A program made the translations under genes and the position numbers. From Clostridium thermopalmarium DSM 5974 (GTDB taxonomy: Bacteria; Bacillota; Clostridia; Clostridiales; Clostridiaceae): a stretch of DNA of 64,000 bases. The notes beneath the pieces were generated by a model. It had not been told where the DNA came from. It searched no databases and saw nothing but the letters and a program-made list of their open reading frames with translations. Below, piece by piece: positions 8,521 through 17,771 of the stretch. The DNA is taken from NCBI RefSeq assembly GCF_002995795.1, contig NZ_PVXN01000037.1, forward strand, positions 43,314 through 107,313, read 5' to 3'. Within the stretch, counting starts at the first letter, position 1. Every line of letters starts with the position of its first letter.

Positions 8521-8973
8521 TTATAGTAATTTCTCAAACTCTGTTATATAAACTCCATTTTTTATTTCAATATCACATTTCTTCTTATAACCATTTTTTA
8601 AATATAAATTTACAGCAGGATAATTTTCTTTCCCAGTACATACAAGAATTTTATTTATATTGCTTTTAAGAGCTTCTATGAATTTAATCAGCTTATCTGC
8701 AATACCCATTCTAAAAAAGGTAGGATGTATGGCAACCCTGTGTATATCTAAAACATTGTCGATAATTTTAAACGAAATTATTCCTGCTAAAACATCGTTT
8801 ATATAGTATCCATAAAAAATTTCATCACATGCCTGTAAGCTATCTATTGTCTCCATTAAAGGCGGTATTTCATAGAAACCTATAAGTTGAGCTTCTATTT
8901 TATATGAGGCTCTTTGCAATTCTATTACGCGTTTTGCTGTTTTTATATCCCTTAAATTAAGCTTTTTAATCAT
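8521..8973 (-). CDS. GNAT family N-acetyltransferase
   Basis: Begins at the ATG at 8971-8973 (MIKKLNLRDIKTAKRV), which has GATAAGGAG just upstream; earlier in-frame starts lack a ribosome site. The protein of about 150 residues has the GNAT core: GIISFKIIDNVLDIHRVAIHPTFFRMGIADKLIKFIE, where the acetyl-CoA loop is R-M-G-I-A, then VCTGKENYPAVNLYLKNGY. The N-terminal QRASYKIEAQLIGF is found in a clostridial subfamily of unknown acceptor. It is upstream of the other GNAT gene and probably cotranscribed with it. Confidence 0.8.
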   Translation of the reverse strand: MIKKLNLRDIKTAKRVIELQRASYKIEAQLIGFYEIPPLMETIDSLQACDEIFYGYYINDVLAGIISFKIIDNVLDIHRVAIHPTFFRMGIADKLIKFIEALKSNINKILVCTGKENYPAVNLYLKNGYKKKCDIEIKNGVYITEFEKLL

Positions 8974-9045
8974 TATTTTCTCCTTATCAATAAAGCAGCA
9001 GTATATTCCAAAGTAAAAGTTAATAGTTATATTGGTGATTTTCAA

Positions 9046-9300
9046 CTAATATCTAAATAGCCACCATACACCGTCTTTTTCTCCTCTTTCCAATCCAAAT
9101 CCTAATTCTTCCGCCGCTTTTATTACCTCTTCATCGGTGTAAATATCCGAAAAATCAATCTCTATTTGATTGTTTTTAAAACCTTTTTCTCTTAATTTCT
9201 GTTTTATATAAGCTTTAACATTTTCAATTCTATCTTTTTCTTTTACACCATCATCAAGGCGTAATATCCCTCTTATAATTTTTTTAATACTCATAATCAT
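9046..9300 (-). CDS. Small conserved hypothetical protein, 84 residues
   Basis: Acidic and basic residues alternate (SIKKIIRGILRLDDGVKEKD) and the end is WWLFRY. No family is recognised. The start is put at ATG 9298-9300 because GAGAGGG lies five bases upstream; the longer TTG start overlaps that ribosome site. It precedes the GNAT gene at 8521-8973. The central IKQKLREKGFKNNQIEIDFSDIYT followed by DEEVIKAAEELGFGLER suggests an alpha/beta fold. Confidence 0.5.
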   Translation of the reverse strand: MIMSIKKIIRGILRLDDGVKEKDRIENVKAYIKQKLREKGFKNNQIEIDFSDIYTDEEVIKAAEELGFGLERGEKDGVWWLFRY

Positions 9301-9401
9301 TTTCCCTCTCAAACTTTTTTATTCTTCACATATCAATATCATAGTTTCATCTTTTGATCTTAATTTTCACTAAGACATGCTTATTGCACATTAAAATAAA
9401 A

Positions 9402-10252
9402 TTACGAATCGATTTTAGATTTTGCATACCAAGTTATTGCTATGTAATAGCCTATTATAGGGGAAATTCCATATCCCATCAAAGGAACTGGAAAATTCCC
9501 AAATAATGTAGAAACTAAAATTATTATAAAGTATAAGCCTACACATATTGAGGGTAATTTTAAGTATTTGGGTTGAAACAATATAAAAGGCATTGGTAAT
9601 ATTCCAAGAGAAATAACTCCTATAACAAGCCATATTAATCCCATATTCCCTAATAGACTCACTATTCCTTCTACGTAATCCACTGCTGGTAGATTATCTA
9701 AAAATACCCATGAAAGAATAATCAATATAGAAAGTATCCCCACAACAAATATACGAATACGCTTTTTATCAATATTATTGCATAATACAATCATCATGGG
9801 TATGGAAAAACCAGTTAATTGAGAAGCATCTGGCTGAATAGCCAGTAAAATTGATATAGCTATTGTTATAAAGACAGTTAATCTCAAATCTTCTGTTTGT
9901 GATACTTTCCATAATTCTATGATTATTCTTGGTAACACAATCATTGAAACATTGAACTTAATTATTCCGATGGAAACCCACCTGTGAATCCCGCTTATAC
10001 CTGGACTTATAAGGGTTAATAATAAGAGAAGTAATGAAATTAGTATAAAAAACCAATAGTTTTTATTCTTATAATTATAAATTTGTTTGAAACTGCAAAA
10101 CATGAAATCAACCCTGCAATCACCAAACAAACTATATTTTGTATCCAGATAGAGCTTGAAACTTTATTGTGACACATCGCTATGGCTCCAATAGTTATGG
10201 AAGGTATTGTGATCATTAATGGTACGAAATTTATTAATCTTAATTTTTTCAT
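9402..10252 (-). pseudogene. Frameshifted polytopic membrane protein, SEDS (FtsW/RodA)-like in part
   Basis: Two overlapping frames make one gene. The first frame gives MKKLRLINFVPLMITIPSIT and runs to about 10080; the other continues with IYNYKNKNYWFFILIS to the stop at 9402. Joining them needs one frameshift at about 10075-10095, in an AAACAAATTTATAATTATAA stretch, and gives about 283 residues with around eight membrane helices. GIHRWVSIGIIKFN resembles the FtsW/RodA motif G-x-x-R-W-I-x-L-G-x-x-x-F and LLAIQPDASQ resembles Q-P-D-L-G, but the rest is divergent and shorter than a true SEDS protein. It may be a real pseudogene or a base-calling error. Confidence 0.6.
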
Positions 10253-10318
10253 TTTATCTCTTTAAATCGTAATTACATATTCTTAATTGTCTTAATCTTA
10301 AAAATGCGCAGCATTTTT

Positions 10319-11260
10319 CTAATATGTTTCTTCAATAATACTTTTATATTCCTCTTTAAGCCTATTGAGCTTTTCTTCTGATTCCTGCTTTTCTACATAA
10401 ATTCTATTAAGTATGTTATAAACATTTAATTTTAAATTTTCAGCATTATTAAGTGCATCTTTAATACTAGACTGAACATACCAATCCACGAAAAATCCAT
10501 CAAAGAAAAAGTCCGCAAAGCTAGCAAAGGACCCTATATTTATATCTAAATTAAATTCTCTATCTATATCCTTTAGTTCCCTTTGAAACTTTCTTATACG
10601 ATCTTTTACCTCATAAGAATTCTCTTTAGCTTTATCTATATGGTTGTGTTTTATAGCTGTAGATAACATTCCACCTCCAAGCATATCAAAAGTGCCCCAA
10701 TTAGCTGCACTTTTAAGAGAATCTATAACCTTATTTAAAGCATCCAGTAAATTATCTCCCGCTAAAGTAGCCTCCTTTAGTTCCTTAATATTATTCTGAC
10801 ATCTCCATATTTCTTCCTCCAGCTCTTTTAGCTTTATTCTATTTTCTGGATGAGAAGCTAGAATGATTTCTTCCTTCTTTTTAATCAAGCTATCGTACTC
10901 TTCTTCTATTCCTGTAAGATCTTTTAACCTGTATTCTGCTGATTTTATATCAGCTTCTAAGGCTCTTAAATCTGCAGTTGCTTCATCATATTTAACTTTA
11001 GCTAATACATACTCCTCTTTTTCCTTCTCTAATTTTTCTTCTTTTCTCCCTAAAAGAGTGTATATAAGCCCTCCTACACTCAAGTTTTCTAGCCTTTTAA
11101 CGTCTTTATATTCCTTATTTAAAATATTTCTTAATTCCTGTACCTTCTTCTCTTTATATTCAAACTGCTCTTTTAATTCCTTTAATCTTAACCTAAGCCT
11201 TTCCTTTTCTTTTATTTTTTCTTTTAATTCTCCTAATTGTTTATTAATATCCTCAAACAT
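10319..11260 (-). CDS. Coiled-coil protein of unknown function next to the YceG-TelA genes
   Basis: 313 residues. Residues 1-165 are a nearly continuous charged coiled coil (LGELKEKIKEKERLRLRLKE and so on) with one break at VGGLIYTLLGRKEEK. The second half contains AANWGTFDMLGGGMLSTAIK, FASFADFFFDGFFVDWYVQS and a second short coil at the end. No signal peptide or clear membrane helix is seen, although the FFFDGFFVDW patch is very hydrophobic. It is transcribed divergently from the YceG-like gene, and TelA on the other side is also a helical coil protein. This suggests, but does not prove, a shared role in the Ter response. Confidence 0.6.
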   Translation of the reverse strand: MFEDINKQLGELKEKIKEKERLRLRLKELKEQFEYKEKKVQELRNILNKEYKDVKRLENLSVGGLIYTLLGRKEEKLEKEKEEYVLAKVKYDEATADLRALEADIKSAEYRLKDLTGIEEEYDSLIKKKEEIILASHPENRIKLKELEEEIWRCQNNIKELKEATLAGDNLLDALNKVIDSLKSAANWGTFDMLGGGMLSTAIKHNHIDKAKENSYEVKDRIRKFQRELKDIDREFNLDINIGSFASFADFFFDGFFVDWYVQSSIKDALNNAENLKLNVYNILNRIYVEKQESEEKLNRLKEEYKSIIEETY

Positions 11261-11398
11261 ATACTATCTCCTTAACAATATGATATAGTAACATTATACC
11301 CATAAAATTACTTATATTCCATACATTTATTGGTAGAGCTTTTAAAATTTTATCTCATAAAATAAGCTAAAAGTTCTTATTTTACTGACTTACCTATG

Positions 11399-11428
11399 TT
11401 GATAGTTAATATAACTTTTCTGTATAAT
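11399..11428 (+). promoter_or_regulatory. Sigma-A promoter for the YceG-TelA operon
   Basis: TTGATA at 11399-11404 and TATAAT at 11423-11428 with an 18-bp spacer, 70 bp before the YceG-like start codon. Confidence 0.6.
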
Positions 11429-11498
11429 ACAATTAATAGGTGACTAAGTTTACACTTTATTAAATTTCAGTTTACTTGAGAGGAAGTAGGAATGAAAA

Positions 11499-14012
11499 AT
11501 GATCAATGTACGAAAGTTTATACATCCTTCTCTAAAAAATTCCCATAACGTCTTTAGTGATATACTAACACCACTTAATAAAAGAGTAGGTTTTATAAAC
11601 GGAAGCTCTCCTATTGTGCCAATTTACTTTTATAGATACATTGGTGTAAAGGAAAATGAAAAAGAATACTATGACAAATTAAACAACCTGGATAAGAAGT
11701 TATCTAACCTTAATGGTCTTTATTTTAAATTTATATCTAATATCCCATTTGAAGTCAATTCCATATTAAGCGATAAACTTCAATCTATATGGAATGAAAA
11801 TCAGCTTGAACCTTTTGATAATGTTAAAATAGAAGCATTAATAACTTCGCTTAAAAAAAGCGGTTCTTTAATTGACGCTAATTCTTCTTTGTTAACTTCA
11901 TCTATAGAAGAATCCCTTAGCTATGTATTGAACTTGTACTTACAAAAGGAACCTTATGTTAACTTAACCAAAATTAAAAACTTTACTCTTAAGCTGATTA
12001 CTTGGATAAATAATTTTGCCATGGATTTAGTAAATAATTTTAATCTTGATTCAAAGAGCACTCATGATATCATAAATCCAAAGGTTTTATATCTTGGCAG
12101 CATAAAGAAACACGAAGTTTATTTTTTAATATTTTTATCTAGACTAGGCTTTGATGTTCTTTATATAAACTCTCCTGATGATGGGGATTTTTCCACTATT
12201 GATAAAGAGGGACAGTTCTCCAAAATCTTTATACTTCCTTATAAGAGAAACTTGGACATAGAGGCTTTATCGAAAAATCACACTAGTCATACCTCTTTTA
12301 ATAGTCCTTCATTAAATTCATCTGTAACATCTGAAAGCTTTAATAAAGATAAATATATAAATTCCATAACCTGTATTTATAAAATTTCTAATGATATATT
12401 TACTGATGTTACCTCTTCCTTAAATGAAAGAGGAAATTTTGTTGGCAAACCTATGCCCTTAGTTCCAATATATTTTTACAGGTATATAGGAATTACAGAA
12501 AAGGAATCAGAATACTATAATGCTTTATATAGAATAGACAAGACCTTAGAATCTCTTGGTTCATTGTATTTTAAGATTACCAACCCCTTGCCCGTAGAAA
12601 ATAATATGGAATTAACTAATAAAACTGCCCATATATGGAATGCTATACCTCAGCATATATCTGAAAGTGAAAAATCAGATAAAAAAGTCCTTTCTAATGT
12701 AATAGGAATGTTGATAAATGCTGGAGCTTTTCCAGATCTTAAAGAAGAAATAGCTAACTCCTCAATAATAAAAAGTTTTTATAGTATTTTAGAATTATAT
12801 ATATCTAAGGAACTTAATATAAATACTGCTAAAATAAAGAACTTTGCAATAAAGATTATTATGTGGATAAATAAATATGTTCCAGATTTATTTAAAAACT
12901 TCGATTATCTAAAAAATTCTTCTAAAGAAATATATAATCCTAAGGTTATGTATTATGGAAATATAAGAAAACATGAAGCTTACTTTTTAATATTCTTATC
13001 TCTCATAGGGTGTGATATTTTATATATTAATTCTAAGGAAGATACAGTCTTTAATGATATAGATAATGAGCAAAAGTATTCTAAGCTTTTTGAATTACCT
13101 AATAGATGTGAGCTTAAAGATTTCCCTAAGGAAGAACTTATAGTAAGACATGAAACTACGGCTTTTAGAGCTTCTCAGGAAATAGAAAATATAATTTACA
13201 ATGAGCAAGATGGTCTGTTTAAACCTTGGCAGTTTGAAAACTACAAGACTCGCCCTCTTACTCTAAAAACAACTTTTGATGAGCTAAAAATTCTTTGGAA
13301 TGAAGAAGCAAGAATGCGCCCAGGATTTAAGGTCGAAAACGGCACGGTATATATTCCAAATTTATTCGCTAAAATCAGCGGTACTCATAGAGATTTAAGT
13401 ATTTATTGGAATGAAATTAAAGAACTTAAGTCTGCAAATAATCTTCTATTTATACCTAAAATTCCTTATGTCAAGGAGGCCTATTCTAAATATGATTTAT
13501 ATAGTTTAGAATACTGTTTTAAAGATGGAGTTGTAGATAAAGAAAGCCTTTTAAAGCATAGATTATATAAGTTTCATTACTTAAAAACTCCTCTTCAAGA
13601 TGGTATAATAGATAAAATAAATCAATTAATAACTATGCCTATACTAAAAAACTCTAATTTAATAGAATTTAAGCTAAAAATTCTACTATGCATATTAAAT
13701 TTAGATAAGATTATATTAGAAATGATACAAAAATTTGATTATCCTTTTAAGATTCCAAAGATTATGATTTATGCTAAGGATGAAGCTATATTTACAGAAG
13801 AAGATTCCATTATATTAGCTTTCTTAAACCTTATGGGTTTTGACATAGTAATCTTTACCCCTACAGGCTATAATAATATAGAAACCAGAGTTTATGAAGA
13901 ATATTACGATATTCATAAATTAGAAGACGTTACCTTTAACCTAGATATACCCAACTTGAATTCAATTCGTAAAAGTAAATCAAATTCATTTTGGTCTAAC
14001 CTATTTAAATAA
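11499..14012 (+). CDS. YceG-like component of the Ter biosynthetic module, with internally duplicated domain
   Basis: Resembles the Bacillus YceG family (about 540 residues) but is 837 residues long. The motif PIYFYRYIGV at 41-50 recurs as PIYFYRYIGI at 323-332. After each copy come related stretches: LYFKF/LYFKI, WINNFA/WINKYV, NPKVLYLG/NPKVMYYG, and KHEVYFLIFLSRLGFDVLYI/KHEAYFLIFLSLIGCDILYI. Thus residues about 20-275 and 300-560 are a tandem duplication with an offset of 282. The rest (about 560-837) is a divergent third unit with NNLLFIPKIPYVKEAY and LAFLNLMGFDIVIFTP. No membrane segment is seen. The biochemical role is unknown. It is followed 15 bp later by telA, as in the Bacillus yceG-yceH order. 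Confidence 0.82.
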   Translation: MINVRKFIHPSLKNSHNVFSDILTPLNKRVGFINGSSPIVPIYFYRYIGVKENEKEYYDKLNNLDKKLSNLNGLYFKFISNIPFEVNSILSDKLQSIWNENQLEPFDNVKIEALITSLKKSGSLIDANSSLLTSSIEESLSYVLNLYLQKEPYVNLTKIKNFTLKLITWINNFAMDLVNNFNLDSKSTHDIINPKVLYLGSIKKHEVYFLIFLSRLGFDVLYINSPDDGDFSTIDKEGQFSKIFILPYKRNLDIEALSKNHTSHTSFNSPSLNSSVTSESFNKDKYINSITCIYKISNDIFTDVTSSLNERGNFVGKPMPLVPIYFYRYIGITEKESEYYNALYRIDKTLESLGSLYFKITNPLPVENNMELTNKTAHIWNAIPQHISESEKSDKKVLSNVIGMLINAGAFPDLKEEIANSSIIKSFYSILELYISKELNINTAKIKNFAIKIIMWINKYVPDLFKNFDYLKNSSKEIYNPKVMYYGNIRKHEAYFLIFLSLIGCDILYINSKEDTVFNDIDNEQKYSKLFELPNRCELKDFPKEELIVRHETTAFRASQEIENIIYNEQDGLFKPWQFENYKTRPLTLKTTFDELKILWNEEARMRPGFKVENGTVYIPNLFAKISGTHRDLSIYWNEIKELKSANNLLFIPKIPYVKEAYSKYDLYSLEYCFKDGVVDKESLLKHRLYKFHYLKTPLQDGIIDKINQLITMPILKNSNLIEFKLKILLCILNLDKIILEMIQKFDYPFKIPKIMIYAKDEAIFTEEDSIILAFLNLMGFDIVIFTPTGYNNIETRVYEEYYDIHKLEDVTFNLDIPNLNSIRKSKSNSFWSNLFK

Positions 14013-14026
14013 GAGGAGGAAATTTT

Positions 14027-15124
14027 ATGCTTGGTAATACAAACATAAACAACGAATTAAGTACTGAAAGTATTAACTTAGAAAAAGAAACTAATGAAAT
14101 ATCCTTGAGAGTAAAAAACTCTCCAGAGGTACTTGCAATTGCAAGGGAACTTGATGTATCAAATGTGGATTCTGTAATGAATTTTGGACAAGAAACCGCA
14201 GTTGAAATCTCTAAATTTGCTGATCAAATATTGCATACAATTGAAACAACTAAGGTTGAGGATTCAGGAACCTTATTAACTCAACTTAATAGTATAATGG
14301 ATAAGTTTGATATAAAAGACTTTGAAGAAAAGAAACAAGGCTTCTTTTCTAAACTTTTTAATAAAGCTAAAGATTCTATTGAAGCTCTTTTCAAAAAGTA
14401 TCATACTATGGGTGGAGAAATCGATAAAGTATATGTTCAACTTAAAAAGTACGAATCAGAAATTAATGCATCAAATAATGATTTAGAGCAGATGTTTAAT
14501 AAAAATATAGAATATTACGAAACCCTTGAAAAATATATCTGTGCTGGTAATTTAGTTATTCAAGACTTTAAAAATAGAATACTCCCTGACCTTCAAAACA
14601 AAGCAGCTAATTCAACAGAACAAATAGACCAAATAAATCTATCTAATGCTATGCAGGTATTAGAAATGCTTGAACAAAGAGTTTACGATTTGGAACTTGC
14701 TAAAAATGTAGCTCTTCAAACAATGCCTCAAATAAAGTTGATACAAAAGGGAAATTACAATTTAATAAGAAAGATAAATTCTGCTTTTATAGTTACTATT
14801 CCTATATTTAAGCAGTGCTTAACTCAAGCTATAACTCTAAAAAGACAAGCAGTTCAGGCTAAAGCTATGGCCGCATTAGATGAAAAAACAAATGAATTAT
14901 TGATTAGAAACGCTCAAAATACAGCTCTTCAATCAAAACTAACAGCACAGCTTGCCTCAGGCAGCTCCATAAATATAGAAACCCTTGAAAAAACATGGGA
15001 AACCATAGTTAAAGGGATTGAAGAAACAAGACAAATAGAAAACGAAGCAAAACAAAAACGTATTGACGGACAAAAAAGGCTTGAAGCTATACAAAAGGAC
15101 TTTGAAAGCAGAGTGAGAAAATAA
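14027..15124 (+). CDS. telA: TelA-family toxic anion resistance protein
   Basis: 365 residues, almost entirely alpha-helical, of the TelA/KlaA/YceH family. Characteristic parts are the long helix with INLSNAMQVLEMLEQRVYDLE, then TMPQIKLIQKGNYNLIRKIN, ITLKRQAVQAKAMAALDEKTNELLI and GSSINIETLEKTWETI, ending in basic coil. Length matches the family (about 360-390). Family members are linked to tellurite and cell-envelope stress tolerance; the mechanism is not established. It is cotranscribed with the YceG-like gene (15-bp gap, AAGAGGAGG ribosome site) and ends at a strong terminator. Confidence 0.88.
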   Translation: MLGNTNINNELSTESINLEKETNEISLRVKNSPEVLAIARELDVSNVDSVMNFGQETAVEISKFADQILHTIETTKVEDSGTLLTQLNSIMDKFDIKDFEEKKQGFFSKLFNKAKDSIEALFKKYHTMGGEIDKVYVQLKKYESEINASNNDLEQMFNKNIEYYETLEKYICAGNLVIQDFKNRILPDLQNKAANSTEQIDQINLSNAMQVLEMLEQRVYDLELAKNVALQTMPQIKLIQKGNYNLIRKINSAFIVTIPIFKQCLTQAITLKRQAVQAKAMAALDEKTNELLIRNAQNTALQSKLTAQLASGSSINIETLEKTWETIVKGIEETRQIENEAKQKRIDGQKRLEAIQKDFESRVRK

Positions 15125-15142
15125 GCAAAGTTAGAAAATAAT

Positions 15143-15186
15143 AAAAAATAGGCAGTGAATTTATATTTCCACTGCCTATTTTTATT
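15143..15186. terminator. Bidirectional terminator between telA and mrp
   Basis: AAAATAGGCAGTG pairs with CACTGCCTATTTTT around a short T-rich loop. It lies between two convergent genes and has A and T tracts on opposite flanks, so it can act on both strands. Confidence 0.85.
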
Positions 15187-15200
15187 ATACTAATTTTATT

Positions 15201-16040
15201 TTATAGTCTTTTCATAAAATTATCTATTAATTCATCATATTCTGATGAATTTTTGATATAACTTTCCATTGTTCCTTTTTCTAGATTCTCAGCTAAATCT
15301 AAATTTATAGGCATTTCTGCAAGAAGAGGAACTCCAAGGTATCCAACATGTTCTTCTGCTGGTTTCTTGCTAAATACTCTCACCTTTTCTCCGCAGTTAC
15401 CGCACTTTATGTAGGACATATTTTCTACTACACCTAATATTTTTATATCCATTTTTTCTATCATAACTACTACCTTTTTAACTATCATAGAAACCATATC
15501 TTGAGGAGTTGAAACCACTACCATTCCTGTTATAGGTAAATTTTGCATTATTGTTAAAGCAACATCTCCAGTTCCTGGAGGCATATCTATAAGAAGATAA
15601 TCTAATTCTCCCCATACTGTATCTCCATACATTTGGTTTAGAACTCCTGTAAGTAAAGGTCCTCTCCAAATTACTGGCTGGTCTTCATCTTCTATAAGAA
15701 GATTTAATGACATTACCTTTATTCCACCCTCAGTTTCTACAGGAATAAACCTTGGCTCATTCTCTTGACCTTCATATTGAATCATTTGAGCTCTTTTATC
15801 GCTTATTCCTAAAATCCTTGGCATAGATGGACCTGTTATATCTGAATCCAACACTCCTACTTTATATCCTTTTTTTGAAAGCTGTGCTGCTAATATTCCT
15901 GTAACTGTAGATTTACCTACTCCGCCTTTACCACTTATAACCCCTATTATATTCTTTATATTTCCATACTTAGGAATCATTTTTGAACAATCCTTTTCAT
16001 TACATGTCCCTTTACTTGGACATCCATTGCAGTCGCCCAT
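15201..16040 (-). CDS. Mrp/NBP35-family P-loop Fe-S carrier ATPase
   Basis: 279 residues. The N-terminus has a Cys cluster (CNGCPSKGTCNEKDC), as in NBP35-like members. The deviant Walker A is ISGKGGVGKSTVTG at about 35-48. SDITGPSMPR, WRGPLLTGVLNQ, LIDMPPGTGDVALT and VENMSYIKCGNCGEK follow; the last is the C-terminal C-x-x-C that bridges a Fe-S cluster in the dimer. The protein loads Fe-S clusters on target proteins in the cytosol. It is a single gene facing telA, with no operon partner visible. Confidence 0.92.
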   Translation of the reverse strand: MGDCNGCPSKGTCNEKDCSKMIPKYGNIKNIIGVISGKGGVGKSTVTGILAAQLSKKGYKVGVLDSDITGPSMPRILGISDKRAQMIQYEGQENEPRFIPVETEGGIKVMSLNLLIEDEDQPVIWRGPLLTGVLNQMYGDTVWGELDYLLIDMPPGTGDVALTIMQNLPITGMVVVSTPQDMVSMIVKKVVVMIEKMDIKILGVVENMSYIKCGNCGEKVRVFSKKPAEEHVGYLGVPLLAEMPINLDLAENLEKGTMESYIKNSSEYDELIDNFMKRL

Positions 16041-16125
16041 TTTTTATTCCTCCTATGTGTAAAACTTATTTTTAAATGCAACATTTCTGCCTCATTATCA
16101 TTATACCACTTATATTATTTAAATT

Positions 16126-16950
16126 CTAAAAGTTTTCTGGTTTCTTATCTTTAGTAAAATTAAACTTCCAGTAATTCAAATCATATTTATTAACGAAATA
16201 ATATTTTGTTTCCTTTTTAGTTTCTTTATTAAAAAAGGTTATTATACATTTATAAATATCTGTTTTATATCCTTGGGTTTCTATATCCATTGTAATATCA
16301 TACTTATTTCTATCTCCATCAGTTATCATCTTTTCATTATCCCCAAGTTTTTCCTTAAACTCCTCTATATCCATAGTCAAAATAAACTTAGCAACTTCTT
16401 CATCACTAATGTCTATGCCTATTTTTTTATCTTTTCCTATTGTTTTTCTATAATCTTCTATAGCTTTAAGCATGGAAGTATAATAAACCTCATTAAACTT
16501 ATTAGGTTTTCTTATGTTCCAGAAGTTCTGCATTATATCATTATCTAGTCTTTTGGATACAACATATATTTTATCATCGCTATATAGGTTTCCTAAATCT
16601 TTCTTATCTAATCCAGCAACATAATTAAATCTATGTACATTATTCATCCCTTCATGGAATTCCAGTATATAATCAGGTTCCAAGGTGATTTTATTTTCCA
16701 CCTCTTTTGCCTTTGATAATATGTCATATAGTTCTTTTATTGCATCCTTATCTGTGATTATAAATGTATATCCTTTATCTCTTTTATTTTGTATTGTTAT
16801 TTTACTTATTCTACCTTCGTTTATATATTCAAAATCCTTATTTTTAATTCCTAGTTTTACCTTTAAATCATCTATTCTTGCACATCCTGCAAAAAAAATA
16901 CATAAAATTATTACAAGCATTATAGCAGTAACTTTTATCTTCTTATTCAC
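16126..16950 (-). CDS. Putative lipoprotein of unknown function
   Basis: 274 residues. A hydrophobic signal (IKVTAIMLVIILCIFFAGC) ends in the lipobox F-A-G-C, so the mature protein starts at Cys about 23 and is membrane anchored. The body is hydrophilic and lysine-rich, with ITIQNKRDKGYTFIITDKDA and ISDEEVAKFILTMDIEEFKE. No catalytic motif is recognised. The same-strand neighbours upstream are two other envelope proteins at 17096-17680 and 17772-19217, but a hairpin lies between, so they need not be one operon. Confidence 0.7.
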   Translation of the reverse strand: MNKKIKVTAIMLVIILCIFFAGCARIDDLKVKLGIKNKDFEYINEGRISKITIQNKRDKGYTFIITDKDAIKELYDILSKAKEVENKITLEPDYILEFHEGMNNVHRFNYVAGLDKKDLGNLYSDDKIYVVSKRLDNDIMQNFWNIRKPNKFNEVYYTSMLKAIEDYRKTIGKDKKIGIDISDEEVAKFILTMDIEEFKEKLGDNEKMITDGDRNKYDITMDIETQGYKTDIYKCIITFFNKETKKETKYYFVNKYDLNYWKFNFTKDKKPENF

Positions 16951-17095
16951 CTATTTTCCCCCTAGTAAATTTCCCATTTTATATTATAAGTATTGCTACT
17001 TTGATATCATATAAGTCCATACAAAGAACAAAGGAAACGCTAGGTTTCCTTATATACATAAAATTATAATACTTTAATATATGTAAATCAATTGA

Positions 17096-17680
17096 TTAGC
17101 CTTCTTTTATTTCTAAAGTTCTTACTATTGAATCATATAGAGTTCCCATGTATTCCCTAAAGTTTTTATTTCTTGTAAAGAAAGAAAATCTGACAAAACC
17201 TTTTTGACGTTTAATGAAGTATTCATAGACTGTATAATCTATTTTTTTTGACTTCATATTGTATTTTATCATATATCCTTCTTTACCACTTACTTTTATA
17301 TTTGTAATCTTATAATTTTTTATCTTATTCTCTGATTCAGATACCTTTTTACTCATATCTAAAAATCTCTTTAAGTCATCTTCATAATTCCATACCTGTA
17401 CAAATCCACTTATTAGCAAATCTTCAGATTTGAAATTATTATGATATACTATTTGTCCTCCTGGAAAAGTTTCTGTGGAAGTTGTCCATTTTGAAGGAAG
17501 TTTATAAGATATGTTACCATCTAAAGCTTCAAAATTCCTTAACTCCTTTATATCATTCTGCATAAAACTTACAGGCTTTAACTGTTCTTTAATTATTTCT
17601 CCAATACCAAACAATAAGGTCATTAATGTTATAACCACAAGAAAGACTTCAAGCTTTTTCTTATTCACTATTCTCTTCAT
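17096..17680 (-). CDS. Membrane-anchored extracytoplasmic protein, PsbP-like in character
   Basis: Starts at ATG 17678-17680 (MKRIVNKKKLEVFLVVI) with GGGGGGGCTT upstream; 194 residues. One N-terminal helix (LEVFLVVITLMTLLFGIGEI) anchors it, with the rest outside. The body reads FEALDGNISYKLPSKW, GGQIVYHNNF, VSGKEGYMIKYNMKS and VRFSFFTRNKNFREYMGTLYDSIVRTLE. This pattern, with K-L-P-x-x-W at the start and a closing helix, resembles PsbP/LpqN-like ligand domains of secreted lipoproteins. That is a fold guess only. A hairpin at about 17030-17052 follows the gene. Confidence 0.6.
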   Translation of the reverse strand: MKRIVNKKKLEVFLVVITLMTLLFGIGEIIKEQLKPVSFMQNDIKELRNFEALDGNISYKLPSKWTTSTETFPGGQIVYHNNFKSEDLLISGFVQVWNYEDDLKRFLDMSKKVSESENKIKNYKITNIKVSGKEGYMIKYNMKSKKIDYTVYEYFIKRQKGFVRFSFFTRNKNFREYMGTLYDSIVRTLEIKEG

Positions 17681-17734
17681 ATAAGCCCCCCCATAAAAAC
17701 ATAATTTTATATCTGTCTCAATCAAAAAATGCCA

Positions 17735-17767
17735 AAACTAACTGCTTAAGTTTAAGCAGTTAGTTAA
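17735..17767 (-). terminator. Terminator of the 17772-19217 gene
   Basis: AACTAACTGCTTAA pairs with TTAAGCAGTTAGTT with almost no loop, followed by a T-rich tract on the minus strand. Confidence 0.7.
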
Positions 17768-17771
17768 GAAC

